Positions 35,008 through 43,022 of a stretch of DNA of 64,000 nucleotides are shown here, one piece after another (position 1 is the first letter of the stretch; each line of letters begins with the position of its first letter). The DNA is from Spirochaetota bacterium (GTDB lineage Bacteria > Spirochaetota > Spirochaetia > Treponematales > Treponemataceae), in the NCBI GenBank assembly GCA_023393015.1, contig JAEWMY010000028.1, positions 1-64,000 on the forward strand, given 5' to 3'. Below the pieces are notes generated by a model. That model was given only the letters and a program-made list of their open reading frames with translations, did no database searches and had not been told where the DNA came from. The translations under genes were made by a program, and so were the position numbers.

Positions 35008-35035
35008 TTTTATACGGGATCGTACGGAGTGGCAA
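35008..35035 (-). promoter_or_regulatory. Promoter of the thiamine transport operon
   Basis: On the minus strand TTGCCA-N16-TATAAA; initiation would fall near 35001, at the 5' end of the TPP aptamer. This agrees well with the riboswitch boundary. Confidence 0.8.
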
Positions 35036-35087
35036 GCGAGAAAGGACGGCTCGAACGGAATTTTCTTCGCTCCCGACCGGGCTTTGT

Positions 35088-35108
35088 GGTATAGTTATAT
35101 GTCATATA
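35088..35108 (+). promoter_or_regulatory. Extended -10 and palindrome upstream of the chemoreceptor gene
   Basis: TGGTATAGT (35087-35095) is an extended -10. It is followed immediately by the perfect palindrome TATATG-T-CATATA (35096-35108) covering the likely start site, an operator-like arrangement. No factor can be named. Confidence 0.5.
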
Positions 35109-35152
35109 CATCGGATTTACGTTTTTATCCGTGGAAGTAAAAGGACACCGAA

Positions 35153-36946
35153 ATGAAAAAAAGGATTACGCTCATATTCCTGAGCGGCTACCTTGTCCCG
35201 CCCCTGGCATGGAATTTTTTCATCAACTTCAGCCGGATCTTCGAGGGTCCCCAGTATCTCTCGATCCTGACGAACCCGACGCAGTACGTACTCGGCACCG
35301 TCCTTCTGGCCCTGCTCGGCGCCGGAATAGCCTTCGGACTCGGAAGCCCGAAACGGTGCGCCTACCTTCCGACGGCGTACATCGCCTCGCTCATCCTCTA
35401 TTGCGTACTGGTTCCGAACGCCGGCCTCTCCGGAATCGAGGGATTGCAGCCGTATCAGAGTTTCCTCTCCAACCTCTTTTGCGTTCCCATCATCTTCCTG
35501 GTCACCGTTCCCCATATCATCATGACGACGAACCGGCTCGAGAAGTACGTCCACGCCCGCGGATGGATGCTCCCGCGAAAGCCCATGTCACTCCGCACCA
35601 AGCTCGGGGTCGGAACCCTCTTCACGATTTTCGGCGCCCTCCTGCTCCTGTTCATATTCAACCTCGCCGTCGGCCGCAGTTTCGCGGGCGAAGTCGACCT
35701 CCTGCTCCTCGTAAGCCGCAACCTCACCGTGCTTCTCATCTCGCTCGCCATAGCCGCACTCAATTTCTTCATGCTCATCTCGCAGATTTCCTCGCCGATC
35801 AAGCAGACGGTGACCGTCCTCAGGGACATCTCGGAGGGCGACGGAGACATCTCGAAGCGGATATCGGTGTGGAGCCAGGACGAGATCGGCGAGATGGCGA
35901 GATACCTCAACCTGACGCTCACGAAGCTCGGCGACATCGTCCGAACCATCCGCGAACAGGCGGGGACGCTCTCCGACATCGAGCGGGAGCTTTCGGAGAC
36001 GACGGGCGAGACGGCGGGCGCCGTTTCGAGGATAAGCGAGCAGATACTCGGCGTCCGCGAGCACGTCGCGCTTCAGAACGAAAGCGTCGCCGCGGCGAAC
36101 TCGGCCACCGTCATGATAACCGAGCGCATCCGCGACCTGGACCGCAACATAGACGAGCAGGCCGCGGGCGTCGAGGAGTCTTCTTCGGCCATACAGCAAA
36201 TGCTCGCGAACGTCGCCTCCGTTACCGCGACCCTCGCCAACAACGCGGAGAACGTCAACGAGCTCGCCCGCGCCTCCGAGGAAGGACGGGTAAGCCTGGA
36301 GGACGTCTCGAACAGCATCCGGGAAATAGCGCGCGAGTCCGAAGGCCTCCTCGAGATCAGCGCCGTCATCGAGCAGATCGCGAGCCAGACGAACCTCCTT
36401 TCGATGAACGCCGCCATCGAGGCGGCGCACGCGGGCGACGCGGGACGCGGCTTCGCCGTCGTCGCCGACGAGATCAGGAAACTCGCCGAGACCTCGGCGA
36501 GCCAGTCCAAGACGATTTCCGTCTCGCTCGGCCGGATCAAGGAATCGATGAAGGCGATCTCCAAGTCGACCGACGTCGTGCTCTCGCAATTCGGCTCTAT
36601 CAACGAGCGGATCAAGACCGTTTCCGACCGTGAACTCGGCATAAAGAACGCGATGGACGAACAGGACGTCGGAAGCAAGGAGATACTTGAGTCGGTCGGC
36701 CATCTGAACGACATCACGACCAAGGTCAAGGACGGTTCGTCCGAAATGCTCAGGGGCGGGAAGGATATCCTCAAGGAAAGCCAGACGCTCGGGGAAATCT
36801 CGGGCAAGGTAACCGAGAGCATGGTATCCATGGCCGCGAGCGTGGAGCAAATAGCCGAGACGATGCGCCGCGTCGGAGAGATCGCCGGCCGCAACAACCA
36901 GAGCGTCGGCTCGCTCAAGGCCGGCATCCGCCGGTTCAAGCTCTAA
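35153..36946 (+). CDS. Methyl-accepting chemotaxis protein with multi-pass membrane N-terminus
   Basis: 597 aa. The first ~220 residues hold about six hydrophobic helices (for example LSGYLVPPLAWNFFI, LLALLGAGIAFGL, LLLLFIFNLAVG) with no large periplasmic domain. A HAMP-like segment (PIKQTVTVLRDISEGDGDIS, about 223-243) precedes the coiled-coil signalling domain, whose tip reads EQIASQTNLLSMNAAIEAAHAG. No C-terminal CheR pentapeptide is present (ends RRFKL). Such membrane-embedded receptors likely sense membrane or energy state or small ligands. An AAAGGA site precedes the ATG. Confidence 0.93.
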   Translation: MKKRITLIFLSGYLVPPLAWNFFINFSRIFEGPQYLSILTNPTQYVLGTVLLALLGAGIAFGLGSPKRCAYLPTAYIASLILYCVLVPNAGLSGIEGLQPYQSFLSNLFCVPIIFLVTVPHIIMTTNRLEKYVHARGWMLPRKPMSLRTKLGVGTLFTIFGALLLLFIFNLAVGRSFAGEVDLLLLVSRNLTVLLISLAIAALNFFMLISQISSPIKQTVTVLRDISEGDGDISKRISVWSQDEIGEMARYLNLTLTKLGDIVRTIREQAGTLSDIERELSETTGETAGAVSRISEQILGVREHVALQNESVAAANSATVMITERIRDLDRNIDEQAAGVEESSSAIQQMLANVASVTATLANNAENVNELARASEEGRVSLEDVSNSIREIARESEGLLEISAVIEQIASQTNLLSMNAAIEAAHAGDAGRGFAVVADEIRKLAETSASQSKTISVSLGRIKESMKAISKSTDVVLSQFGSINERIKTVSDRELGIKNAMDEQDVGSKEILESVGHLNDITTKVKDGSSEMLRGGKDILKESQTLGEISGKVTESMVSMAASVEQIAETMRRVGEIAGRNNQSVGSLKAGIRRFKL

Positions 36947-36957
36947 CCGCCGCGCGC

Positions 36958-36997
36958 GTCGACCACGATCGTAGACTGCGTTCGTCGACAACGATCG
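36958..36997. repeat. 14-bp direct repeat after the chemoreceptor gene
   Basis: GTCGACCACGATCG (36958-36971) and GTCGACAACGATCG (36984-36997) differ at one base, period 26 bp, beginning 11 nt after the stop. A second smaller repeat (CTCGCTCGC twice, near 37003-37026) follows. Confidence 0.7.
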
Positions 36998-37058
36998 CGA
37001 ACCTCGCTCGCAAAACTCGCTCGCGAACCGCTCAACCGCGGAAAGCACACCAACCGTC

Positions 37059-37089
37059 AAAAAAACCCGCGCGAACGCGCGGGTTTTTT
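37059..37089. terminator. Bidirectional terminator between chemoreceptor gene and rny
   Basis: CCCGCGC-GAAC-GCGCGGG (37066-37083) has an A run before (37059-37065) and six T after (37084-37089). It can terminate both convergent genes. Confidence 0.93.
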
Positions 37090-37131
37090 CTAACCATTTT
37101 TCGTGCTTGGCGCGCTATCAGGCGCATCGAG

Positions 37132-37215
37132 TATGCCCTAGCGGGCATAAACCACGTGAGAATCCGATCTTCGATCGGATTCTTCAAGAGTATGCGCGCA
37201 TTAGCGCGCATACTC
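37132..37215. repeat. Three consecutive perfect inverted repeats at the 3' end of rny
   Basis: TATGCCC-N4-GGGCATA (37132-37149), an 11-bp dyad AGAATCCGATC-TTC-GATCGGATTCT (37159-37183) and a 12-bp dyad with arms at 37188-37199 and 37204-37215. The loop of the last (ATTA, 37200-37203) contains the rny stop codon. None has a T run; the true terminator lies further on. Confidence 0.9.
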
Positions 37216-38727
37216 CACGATTCTTGTCTCGCGTATCAACGTAACGCGGATGCGCCCCGGATACCTGAGGTCGTTCTCGATCTTCTTGGCGATCTCCCGC
37301 CCGAGTTCCTTGACGTCCGCGTCGGGGATCTTCTCGTTGTTGACGAGTACCCGAAGCTCGCGTCCGGCCTGGATCGCGTACGCCTTCTCGACGCCCGCGA
37401 AGCCCTCTGCGATCGCCTCGAGGTTCTCGAGGCGCTTGATGTAGTTGTCGATCGTCTCGCGACGGGCGCCGGGGCGCGCCGCGGAGATCGCGTCCGCGAT
37501 CTGCACGAGCACCGACTCGACGCACGAAGGCTCGATGTCGTTGTGGTGGCTTCCGATCGCGTTGATGACGCGCGGATCCTCGTTCATCTTGCGGGCAAGG
37601 TCCATGCCGACCTCGGCGTGGTTCTGGTCCGAGTCGTTCTCGGCGCCCTTTCCGATATCGTGCAACAACGCGGCCCGCTTCGCGAGCTCGCGGTTCGCGC
37701 CGATCTCGGCGGCGAGCATCCCCGCCACCATCGCGACTTCCTTGGAGTGGTACAGGACGTTCTGCCCGTAACTCGTCCGGAAATAGAGCCTGCCGAGGGC
37801 GCGTACTCCCTCCTGGCTCATGTTGTGTATACCGAGATCGAAGAGGACCTTTTCCCCTTCCTCGTAGATCTTTTGCGTGATCTCGCGGGTAACCTTCTGC
37901 ACGATCTCCTCGATGCGGGCGGGATGTATCCGTCCGTCGAGAATGAGCCGTTCGAGGGAAACCTTAGCGATTTCCTTGCGTACGGGGTCAAAGCACGAGA
38001 TTACGACCGCTTCGGGGGTATCGTCGATGATGACGTCGACCCCGGTCAGGGTTTCGAGGGTTCGGATATTCCGTCCCTCGCGCCCGATGATCCTTCCCTT
38101 CATCTCGTCGCTCGGCAGGCTTACCGTAGCGACGGTAATATCGCCGGTCGTCTCGGTAGCGATCCGCTGGATCGTAGTGACGAGTATCTCGCGAGCCTTC
38201 TTGTCGGCCGTTACCTGGGCTTCCTGCTCGATCTTGTTCACGAGACCCACGGCGTCGTGCCGTGCCTCGTTTTCGAGATCCTTGATTATCAGGTCTTTGG
38301 CTTCCTGGGTCGTCAGCCCGGAAATCCGCTCAAGCTCGAGCCGGTAGCGTTCTTCCTCGTCGACGAGGAATTTTTCCCGTTCGGCTATCGCCTTTTCCTG
38401 TTCGGCAAAGCGCTCTTCCTGCTTGTCCATCGACTCGCTTCGCTTGTCGAGGGCCTCTTCCTTGACGGTCAGCCTTCGCTCGTACCGTTGTAATTCGCTT
38501 CGTCGTTCCCTGTTTTCCCGTTCCTGCTGGTTTCTTTCTCGAATTAGCTGTTCTTTAGCCTCTAGAAGTATTTCCTTCTTTTGAGCTTCTGCTTCTTTTA
38601 TAGCATCCTGTTTTACACGTTCCGCTCTCTGTTCAGATGCAGATAGTTGAAATCTGGCGTACAGCCAGCGAATTGTCCATCCAAGAAACAAACCGGCAGC
38701 GGGCAGGGCTACATATAGTACGCTCAT
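37201..38727 (-). CDS. rny: Ribonuclease Y
   Basis: 508 aa endoribonuclease of the mRNA-degradation machinery, anchored by one N-terminal helix (about 3-20). Order: membrane helix, long charged coiled coil (about 30-180), KH domain with GRIIGREGRNIRTLE (near 220) and HD domain with HSKEVAMVAG (near 345) and LLHDIGKGAE (near 370). The start at 38727 follows AAGGAG. The coiled-coil-encoding 5' part (about 38500-38700) is visibly less G+C-rich than its surroundings. Its stop codon lies in the loop of a 12-bp hairpin. Confidence 0.97.
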   Translation of the reverse strand: MSVLYVALPAAGLFLGWTIRWLYARFQLSASEQRAERVKQDAIKEAEAQKKEILLEAKEQLIRERNQQERENRERRSELQRYERRLTVKEEALDKRSESMDKQEERFAEQEKAIAEREKFLVDEEERYRLELERISGLTTQEAKDLIIKDLENEARHDAVGLVNKIEQEAQVTADKKAREILVTTIQRIATETTGDITVATVSLPSDEMKGRIIGREGRNIRTLETLTGVDVIIDDTPEAVVISCFDPVRKEIAKVSLERLILDGRIHPARIEEIVQKVTREITQKIYEEGEKVLFDLGIHNMSQEGVRALGRLYFRTSYGQNVLYHSKEVAMVAGMLAAEIGANRELAKRAALLHDIGKGAENDSDQNHAEVGMDLARKMNEDPRVINAIGSHHNDIEPSCVESVLVQIADAISAARPGARRETIDNYIKRLENLEAIAEGFAGVEKAYAIQAGRELRVLVNNEKIPDADVKELGREIAKKIENDLRYPGRIRVTLIRETRIVEYAR

Positions 38728-38764
38728 ACGTATGCTCCTTCCACATTAGATGCTGTCAGCTTCG

Positions 38765-38794
38765 ATAATATCGGCTTTTACCGAGGGATGTCAA
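38765..38794 (-). promoter_or_regulatory. rny promoter
   Basis: On the minus strand a perfect TTGACA-N18-TATTAT. The leader would be about 30 nt and contains the AAGGAG site, i.e. an ordinary leadered gene in contrast to several neighbours. Confidence 0.82.
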
Positions 38795-38816
38795 GAAAAA
38801 CTTTACAGGGTAAGGG

Positions 38817-39914
38817 TTAATCCCCCGCTTTCACGGCAATTCGGGCGATCGTGTCGCATAAATCCTCATAACTGATCCCCGCGGCACGGGCTTCCTGCGG
38901 TAAAAGGCTCGTCGGGGTCATCCCGGGGAGGGTATTCGCCTCGAGACACCAGAATTCGCCGGTTTGATCGAGGATAAAGTCTATCCGGGAATAGCTTCCG
39001 AGGCCCAAACACCGATGAACGGCAAGCGCCCGGGCCTGAACGTTCTCCGTTTCGGCCGAGGTAAGGCGCGCGGGGCAAATTTCCTCGGTCAAACCGGCCT
39101 GATACTTGTTTTCGTAGGAATACCAACCCGCTTTCGGGACGATTTCTATCGGAGGGAGGGCCTGACCGTCCAAAACACCGACCGAAAACTCCCTTCCCGT
39201 GATTTTTCGCTCGACGATGACCGAAGATTCCCACCTCGCGGCCGCGGTGAGGGCGGAGGCGAGGCCGACGGCGTCGTCGACCATCGAAACGCCGACGCTG
39301 GACCCGGCTGACCGGGGTTTCACGACGCACGGAAAACCGACACCGTCGGAAACAAGCGCGAGGGCGCGACGAAGCCCGTCCGAGGGGGTCCCGGAGGAGT
39401 CCGTGGCCCAACCCTCGCACGAGAGGGATACCCACTCGGCGGTCAAGAGCCCGTCCCTGACGAGCAAGCGCTTGGTTACGTCCTTGTCCATGGCGAGAAG
39501 GCATCCCGCGTAGCCGGAGCCGGTGTAGGGAATCGCGCACACGTCGAAAAAGGCCTGAATCTGGCCGTTTTCGCCCATACCGCCGTGTAGGGCTATAAAG
39601 GCGAGGTCGGAGGCGCGACAGAGATCGAGCACGCCGGGGCCGACAAGCTCGTCCCGACCGCCGTTTCGTGCCTTGAGGGCGGCGAGATCGGGTTCGCGGG
39701 AGGGAACGGCATACGAAAACCGTTTGCCGTCGGCGGCGGAAACGAAGGCGCCCGACGAATGGGACGCGGACTCGCCGGCGCGAACGCCTTCATATACGTC
39801 GACGAGGGCTATTCGGTGACCTTTATCGAGCAAGGCGTTGGCGACAAGACAGGCGGACGAAAGGGAGACGTCCCGCTCCGGGCTCATTCCGCCCGCAAGG
39901 ATCGTTATTGTCAT
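38817..39914 (-). CDS. ddl: D-alanine--D-alanine ligase
   Basis: 365 aa. It makes the D-Ala-D-Ala dipeptide for peptidoglycan. ATP-grasp features: AGGMSPERDVSLSSA at the N-terminus, LHGGMGENGQIQ (near 109), YTGSGYAGCLLAMDKD (near 130), VVKPRSAGSSVGVSMV (near 197) and CLEANTLPGMTPTSL (near 325). No ribosome site precedes the ATG, but a TTTACT box is 6 nt away, so it may be leaderless. It is 43 nt downstream of lptB. Confidence 0.96.
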   Translation of the reverse strand: MTITILAGGMSPERDVSLSSACLVANALLDKGHRIALVDVYEGVRAGESASHSSGAFVSAADGKRFSYAVPSREPDLAALKARNGGRDELVGPGVLDLCRASDLAFIALHGGMGENGQIQAFFDVCAIPYTGSGYAGCLLAMDKDVTKRLLVRDGLLTAEWVSLSCEGWATDSSGTPSDGLRRALALVSDGVGFPCVVKPRSAGSSVGVSMVDDAVGLASALTAAARWESSVIVERKITGREFSVGVLDGQALPPIEIVPKAGWYSYENKYQAGLTEEICPARLTSAETENVQARALAVHRCLGLGSYSRIDFILDQTGEFWCLEANTLPGMTPTSLLPQEARAAGISYEDLCDTIARIAVKAGD

Positions 39915-39920
39915 GGGAAC

Positions 39921-39949
39921 AGTAAACCATATCGCGAGGAAAAGGGCAA
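39921..39949 (-). promoter_or_regulatory. Possible ddl promoter, leaderless type
   Basis: On the minus strand TTGCCC-N17-TTTACT-N6-ATG, 4 of 6 matches in each box. It starts a few nucleotides inside the lptB-ddl gap. The pair is weak but correctly spaced. Confidence 0.45.
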
Positions 39950-39957
39950 TTTACCCC

Positions 39958-40686
39958 TTACATGCGGAACTGCTCGCCAAGATACACCTGTCGGGCTATC
40001 TCCGATTGGAGGATGTGGTCCCGCGGGCCCTCCTCGACTATCTCGCCCTTGTTGATGATACAGGCGCGATCGGTTATCTCGAGGGTGTCGCGGACGTTGT
40101 GGTCGGTTATGAGAATCCCGATACCCTGTCGGGACAAGAGGCGAATGATCTCCTTGATGTCGTGAACGGCGATCGGGTCGATCCCGGCGAACGGCTCGTC
40201 GAGGAGAAGGAATTTCGGCTCGATCGCGAGCGAGCGGGCGATCTCGGTTCTCCGTCGCTCCCCCCCGGAAAGGGTATACGCCGGCTGGAACCGGTTTCCC
40301 TGGATGCCGAATTCCTCGATGAGCGAGTCGAGCTTGACGCGCCGCTCCGCGTCGGTCAGGTCGGCGCGAGTCTCCAGGATAGCCCAGATATTCTGCTCGA
40401 CGGTCAGCTTCCGGAATGCCGAAGCCTCCTGGGGCAGGTAGGAAAGGCCCTCGCGCGCGCGTTTGTACATCGGCAGGGGCGCGATTGGCAGGTCGTCGAG
40501 GTATATCGCGCCGCTGAACGGTTGGTAAAAACCGACGACCATGTAGAAGGTCGTCGTCTTGCCGGCCCCGTTCGGGCCGAGGAGGCCGAGTATCTCGCCC
40601 GACCGCATCGAAAACGATACGTCGCGCACCGCGTGTTTTTTTCCGAAATACTTGTTCAGCCCTTCGACGCGCAGGGTATGGCTCAT
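39958..40686 (-). CDS. lptB: Lipopolysaccharide export ATPase LptB
   Basis: 242 aa ABC ATPase powering LPS-type lipid transport from the inner membrane with LptF/G. GLLGPNGAGKTT (34-45), LPQEASAFRKLT, LSGGERRRTEIAR and LLLDEPFAGIDPIA are diagnostic of LptB. It overlaps the lptA stop by 4 nt. Presence of lptB-lptA-lptC implies a transported outer-membrane lipid, although some spirochaetes make LOS-like rather than classical LPS. Confidence 0.95.
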   Translation of the reverse strand: MSHTLRVEGLNKYFGKKHAVRDVSFSMRSGEILGLLGPNGAGKTTTFYMVVGFYQPFSGAIYLDDLPIAPLPMYKRAREGLSYLPQEASAFRKLTVEQNIWAILETRADLTDAERRVKLDSLIEEFGIQGNRFQPAYTLSGGERRRTEIARSLAIEPKFLLLDEPFAGIDPIAVHDIKEIIRLLSRQGIGILITDHNVRDTLEITDRACIINKGEIVEEGPRDHILQSEIARQVYLGEQFRM

Positions 40687-41498
40687 GTCGGATCCTCCGG
40701 CTTGTCTTTTTCGGCGCCGACTCCTTCGCTCTCCGCCGGAGGTTCGGTTACCGTCGGCGTTCCGCTCGCCGTCGGCGGTTCGGCCGCGCTACCAGGCGCG
40801 GCGGTCCGGTTCGGCCCTTCGGTCGCCGTAGACTCCTTCGCGGAGGTATCCTTGAGCGTGCCGGTAACCGACCCGTCGAGGGTTATGTGCTCGGTATCGA
40901 GATTGACCATGATGCGGTCGGCGCCGAACTGGTCGCCGTCGCGCGTAACCGCCGGAGATCCCGTCAAGTCGAGAAGCGACAGCTCGCGCCGATACAGGGC
41001 GAAACCGGCTTCGCACGAGATGTTTCGCCGCTTGAGGCGAACGTCGACCTGCAGGAAGGCGACTTCGGTCTTGCGGTTGTAGGAGATGAGACCGGCGGAG
41101 CATTCCACCTCGTTCTTCGAGTCCACGAGCTTCGCTTCTCCCTGGAACGAGGCGACCTCCGTCTCGCGGTCGTACGTCAGCTGGATCGCGCCGAACGAGA
41201 ATCCCTTCTCGGGATCCTCCCCTTTCACGGAACCGCGCGCCTTGACGTACCGGAAGTCCTTGCCCGAAAGCTCGATCCGGTCGCCGCTGATGGTGAGGCT
41301 GCCGACGGTAACGCGCGCGTTTCCCTCGAGCGTGGTGACGCTCCCGCGCTTGCCGGAGGAACCGCTCATCCGGTCGGCGCTGAAGGCGATCCGGCTTTCG
41401 GCGGCGGCCGCGGTCGGGACGGCGCCGAGAATTGACGCGCAGACGAGCGCGAGGCGGACGAAACCGGACGGACGGCCGGGTGAAAAACGACGGCTCAT
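40683..41498 (-). CDS. lptA: LptA/OstA-family periplasmic bridge protein
   Basis: 271 aa. A signal peptide ends near AVPTAAAAE. Repeated beta-jellyroll strands carry the OstA pattern: TTLEGNARVTVGSLTISGDRIELSG split over two strands, and later QFGADRIMVNLDTEHITLDG. A Pro/Thr/Glu-rich tail (about 220-271) is unusual for LptA and may be disordered. It starts inside the lptC stop (ATGA) and ends inside the lptB start. Confidence 0.82.
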   Translation of the reverse strand: MSRRFSPGRPSGFVRLALVCASILGAVPTAAAAESRIAFSADRMSGSSGKRGSVTTLEGNARVTVGSLTISGDRIELSGKDFRYVKARGSVKGEDPEKGFSFGAIQLTYDRETEVASFQGEAKLVDSKNEVECSAGLISYNRKTEVAFLQVDVRLKRRNISCEAGFALYRRELSLLDLTGSPAVTRDGDQFGADRIMVNLDTEHITLDGSVTGTLKDTSAKESTATEGPNRTAAPGSAAEPPTASGTPTVTEPPAESEGVGAEKDKPEDPT

Positions 41499-42079
41499 TC
41501 CCCGCCCCCCAGCCCGTCCGCGTCGGACGGGTCGCGCACGAACTCGCCCGATATCCGCCCGGAGAAACGGTACGTGCGACGAAGGGTGTCGGCGAAAAAT
41601 CCGGTGCCCCGGATGACGGTTCCGTCGCGTTCGCGCACCTCGACGACGCCGTCTTCGGGACCCGCGAGGGCGTTGTCCTTCCTGCTCCAGCGAATGTCGG
41701 GCGCGGCGAGGAACAAATCGTCGTCGATCATCCGGAAAGACGCCTCCCTTCCGAGCGTGTATATCTCGGCGCGGTCGTCGATGACGAGAACGCCCGCCGA
41801 CCCTTCCGCGCGGACGCCTTGCTCTCCGCTCCCCGCGTACTCGGTAAACGAAACGCCCTCGGCGGCCCACACCTTGTCGGCGTCGTACACCTCGAGCGCC
41901 CTGGCCCGGAATTCGATCCGTACGCGCGAATCCTCGTACCGCTTGGCGGCGGCGTCGATCATGACCATCTCCGGGAGGGTCTTGCCCTCTCCGTCCCCCT
42001 CGGCGTAATTGAAGGAGCACGACGAAAAGGCCGTGACGAACGCGAGGATACAGGCTGTCGCGACCGACGATCTGGTCAT
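41495..42079 (-). CDS. lptC: LptC-like lipoprotein
   Basis: 194 aa. A lipobox (FSSC, Cys21) anchors it, whereas E. coli LptC is held by a helix. VRIEFRARALEVYDADKVWAAEGV and the GTVIRGTGFFADTLRRTYRF segment are LptC-like beta strands. It is the first gene of lptC-lptA-lptB. No ribosome site is seen; TATAGT is 6 nt before the ATG. Family call is by context and pattern. Confidence 0.72.
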   Translation of the reverse strand: MTRSSVATACILAFVTAFSSCSFNYAEGDGEGKTLPEMVMIDAAAKRYEDSRVRIEFRARALEVYDADKVWAAEGVSFTEYAGSGEQGVRAEGSAGVLVIDDRAEIYTLGREASFRMIDDDLFLAAPDIRWSRKDNALAGPEDGVVEVRERDGTVIRGTGFFADTLRRTYRFSGRISGEFVRDPSDADGLGGGE

Positions 42080-42085
42080 GAGCCT

Positions 42086-42113
42086 ACTATATCATAGAGT
42101 GCGCGATCGGCAA
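42086..42113 (-). promoter_or_regulatory. lptC promoter, leaderless type
   Basis: On the minus strand TTGCCG-N16-TATAGT-N6-ATG. The gap is too short for a ribosome site, so initiation would be at or within 1-2 nt of the start codon. Confidence 0.7.
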
Positions 42114-42128
42114 AAGGCACGGGCGTCA

Positions 42129-42157
42129 TTGACACCGCATGGAAGAGGTTTTAGACT
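42129..42157 (+). promoter_or_regulatory. cheR-cheB promoter
   Basis: A perfect TTGACA (42129-42134), 17-bp spacer and TAGACT (42152-42157). The leader would be about 30 nt and includes the AGAGGAG site of cheR. It is back to back with the lptC promoter. Confidence 0.7.
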
Positions 42158-42194
42158 TAACAACGGGTCTCAGGCCGTCACGAGAGGAGCAGCA

Positions 42195-43010
42195 ATGGCA
42201 GAATTTCTCGGCGACGCCGATTTCGAGCAGTATCGAAAGCTGATATACGACGAAAGCGGCATCACCTTTTCCTCCACGAACCGTTCCATCCTCGAAAGCC
42301 GCCTGAAAGAGCGTTTGCGCGAGAAACAGCTCGCCAGCCTCGGGGAGTATTACGCGATACTCCTCAAGGACAAGGAAGAGCTCAAGGTGATGCTCGACTC
42401 CGTAACCACGAACCTGACGCGTTTTTTCCGGAACCAGCCGCACTTCGACGCGCTCGAACACTACGTCCTCCCCGCCGTGCTGAAAACAAAAAAAGAGCGG
42501 GGAGACTCGAAGATACGCGTATGGAGCGCGGGTTGCTCGACCGGCGAAGAGCCCTTCACGCTCGCGATGCTCCTCAAGGACAAGCTCCCCGCCCCGTTCA
42601 CGGCCGAGATCACCGCCTCGGACATCTCCCTCAAGTCGCTCATGGTCGGCAAATCGGGGTTCTACCCGGAAAGCCGGGTCGCAGGCGTGCCCGACGCGTA
42701 CCTGACGCGCTTTTTCGAGAAGAAGAACAACGGCTACCAGGTGCGCGACGAACTGATGAAGATGATCCGGTTCGACTACCACAACCTGAAGAACGACTCC
42801 GGCCAGCAGAACGTCGATATCCTTTTCTGCAGGAACGTGCTTATATATTTCGACGAGGCGGCGCAAAAGGCGGTAATAGACCGTTTCTGGGACGCGATGT
42901 CCCCGAAATCCTTTTTGTTCATCGGCCATTCGGAATCCCTCTTCGGCATGAAGACGAAGTTCGAATTCCTGAAAACCGACTGGGCTTGCCTGTATCAAAA
43001 AAACGCCTGA
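42195..43010 (+). CDS. cheR: Chemotaxis methyltransferase CheR
   Basis: 271 aa. It methylates receptor glutamates with S-adenosylmethionine. The N-terminal helical domain carries RSILESRLKERLRE and TTNLTRFFRNQPHFD; the SAM motif is RVWSAGCSTGEEPF (near 113), then ASDIS and CRNVLIYFD (near 215). The ATG at 42195 with GAGGAG is used; the open frame upstream is not coding. It is 12 nt before cheB. Confidence 0.96.
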   Translation: MAEFLGDADFEQYRKLIYDESGITFSSTNRSILESRLKERLREKQLASLGEYYAILLKDKEELKVMLDSVTTNLTRFFRNQPHFDALEHYVLPAVLKTKKERGDSKIRVWSAGCSTGEEPFTLAMLLKDKLPAPFTAEITASDISLKSLMVGKSGFYPESRVAGVPDAYLTRFFEKKNNGYQVRDELMKMIRFDYHNLKNDSGQQNVDILFCRNVLIYFDEAAQKAVIDRFWDAMSPKSFLFIGHSESLFGMKTKFEFLKTDWACLYQKNA

Positions 43011-43022
43011 CGGGATGTGGTG

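Noticed and set aside
34892..35035. Upstream extension of thiB through the leader
   Set aside because: That DNA is the TPP aptamer; the signal peptide starts at 34891.
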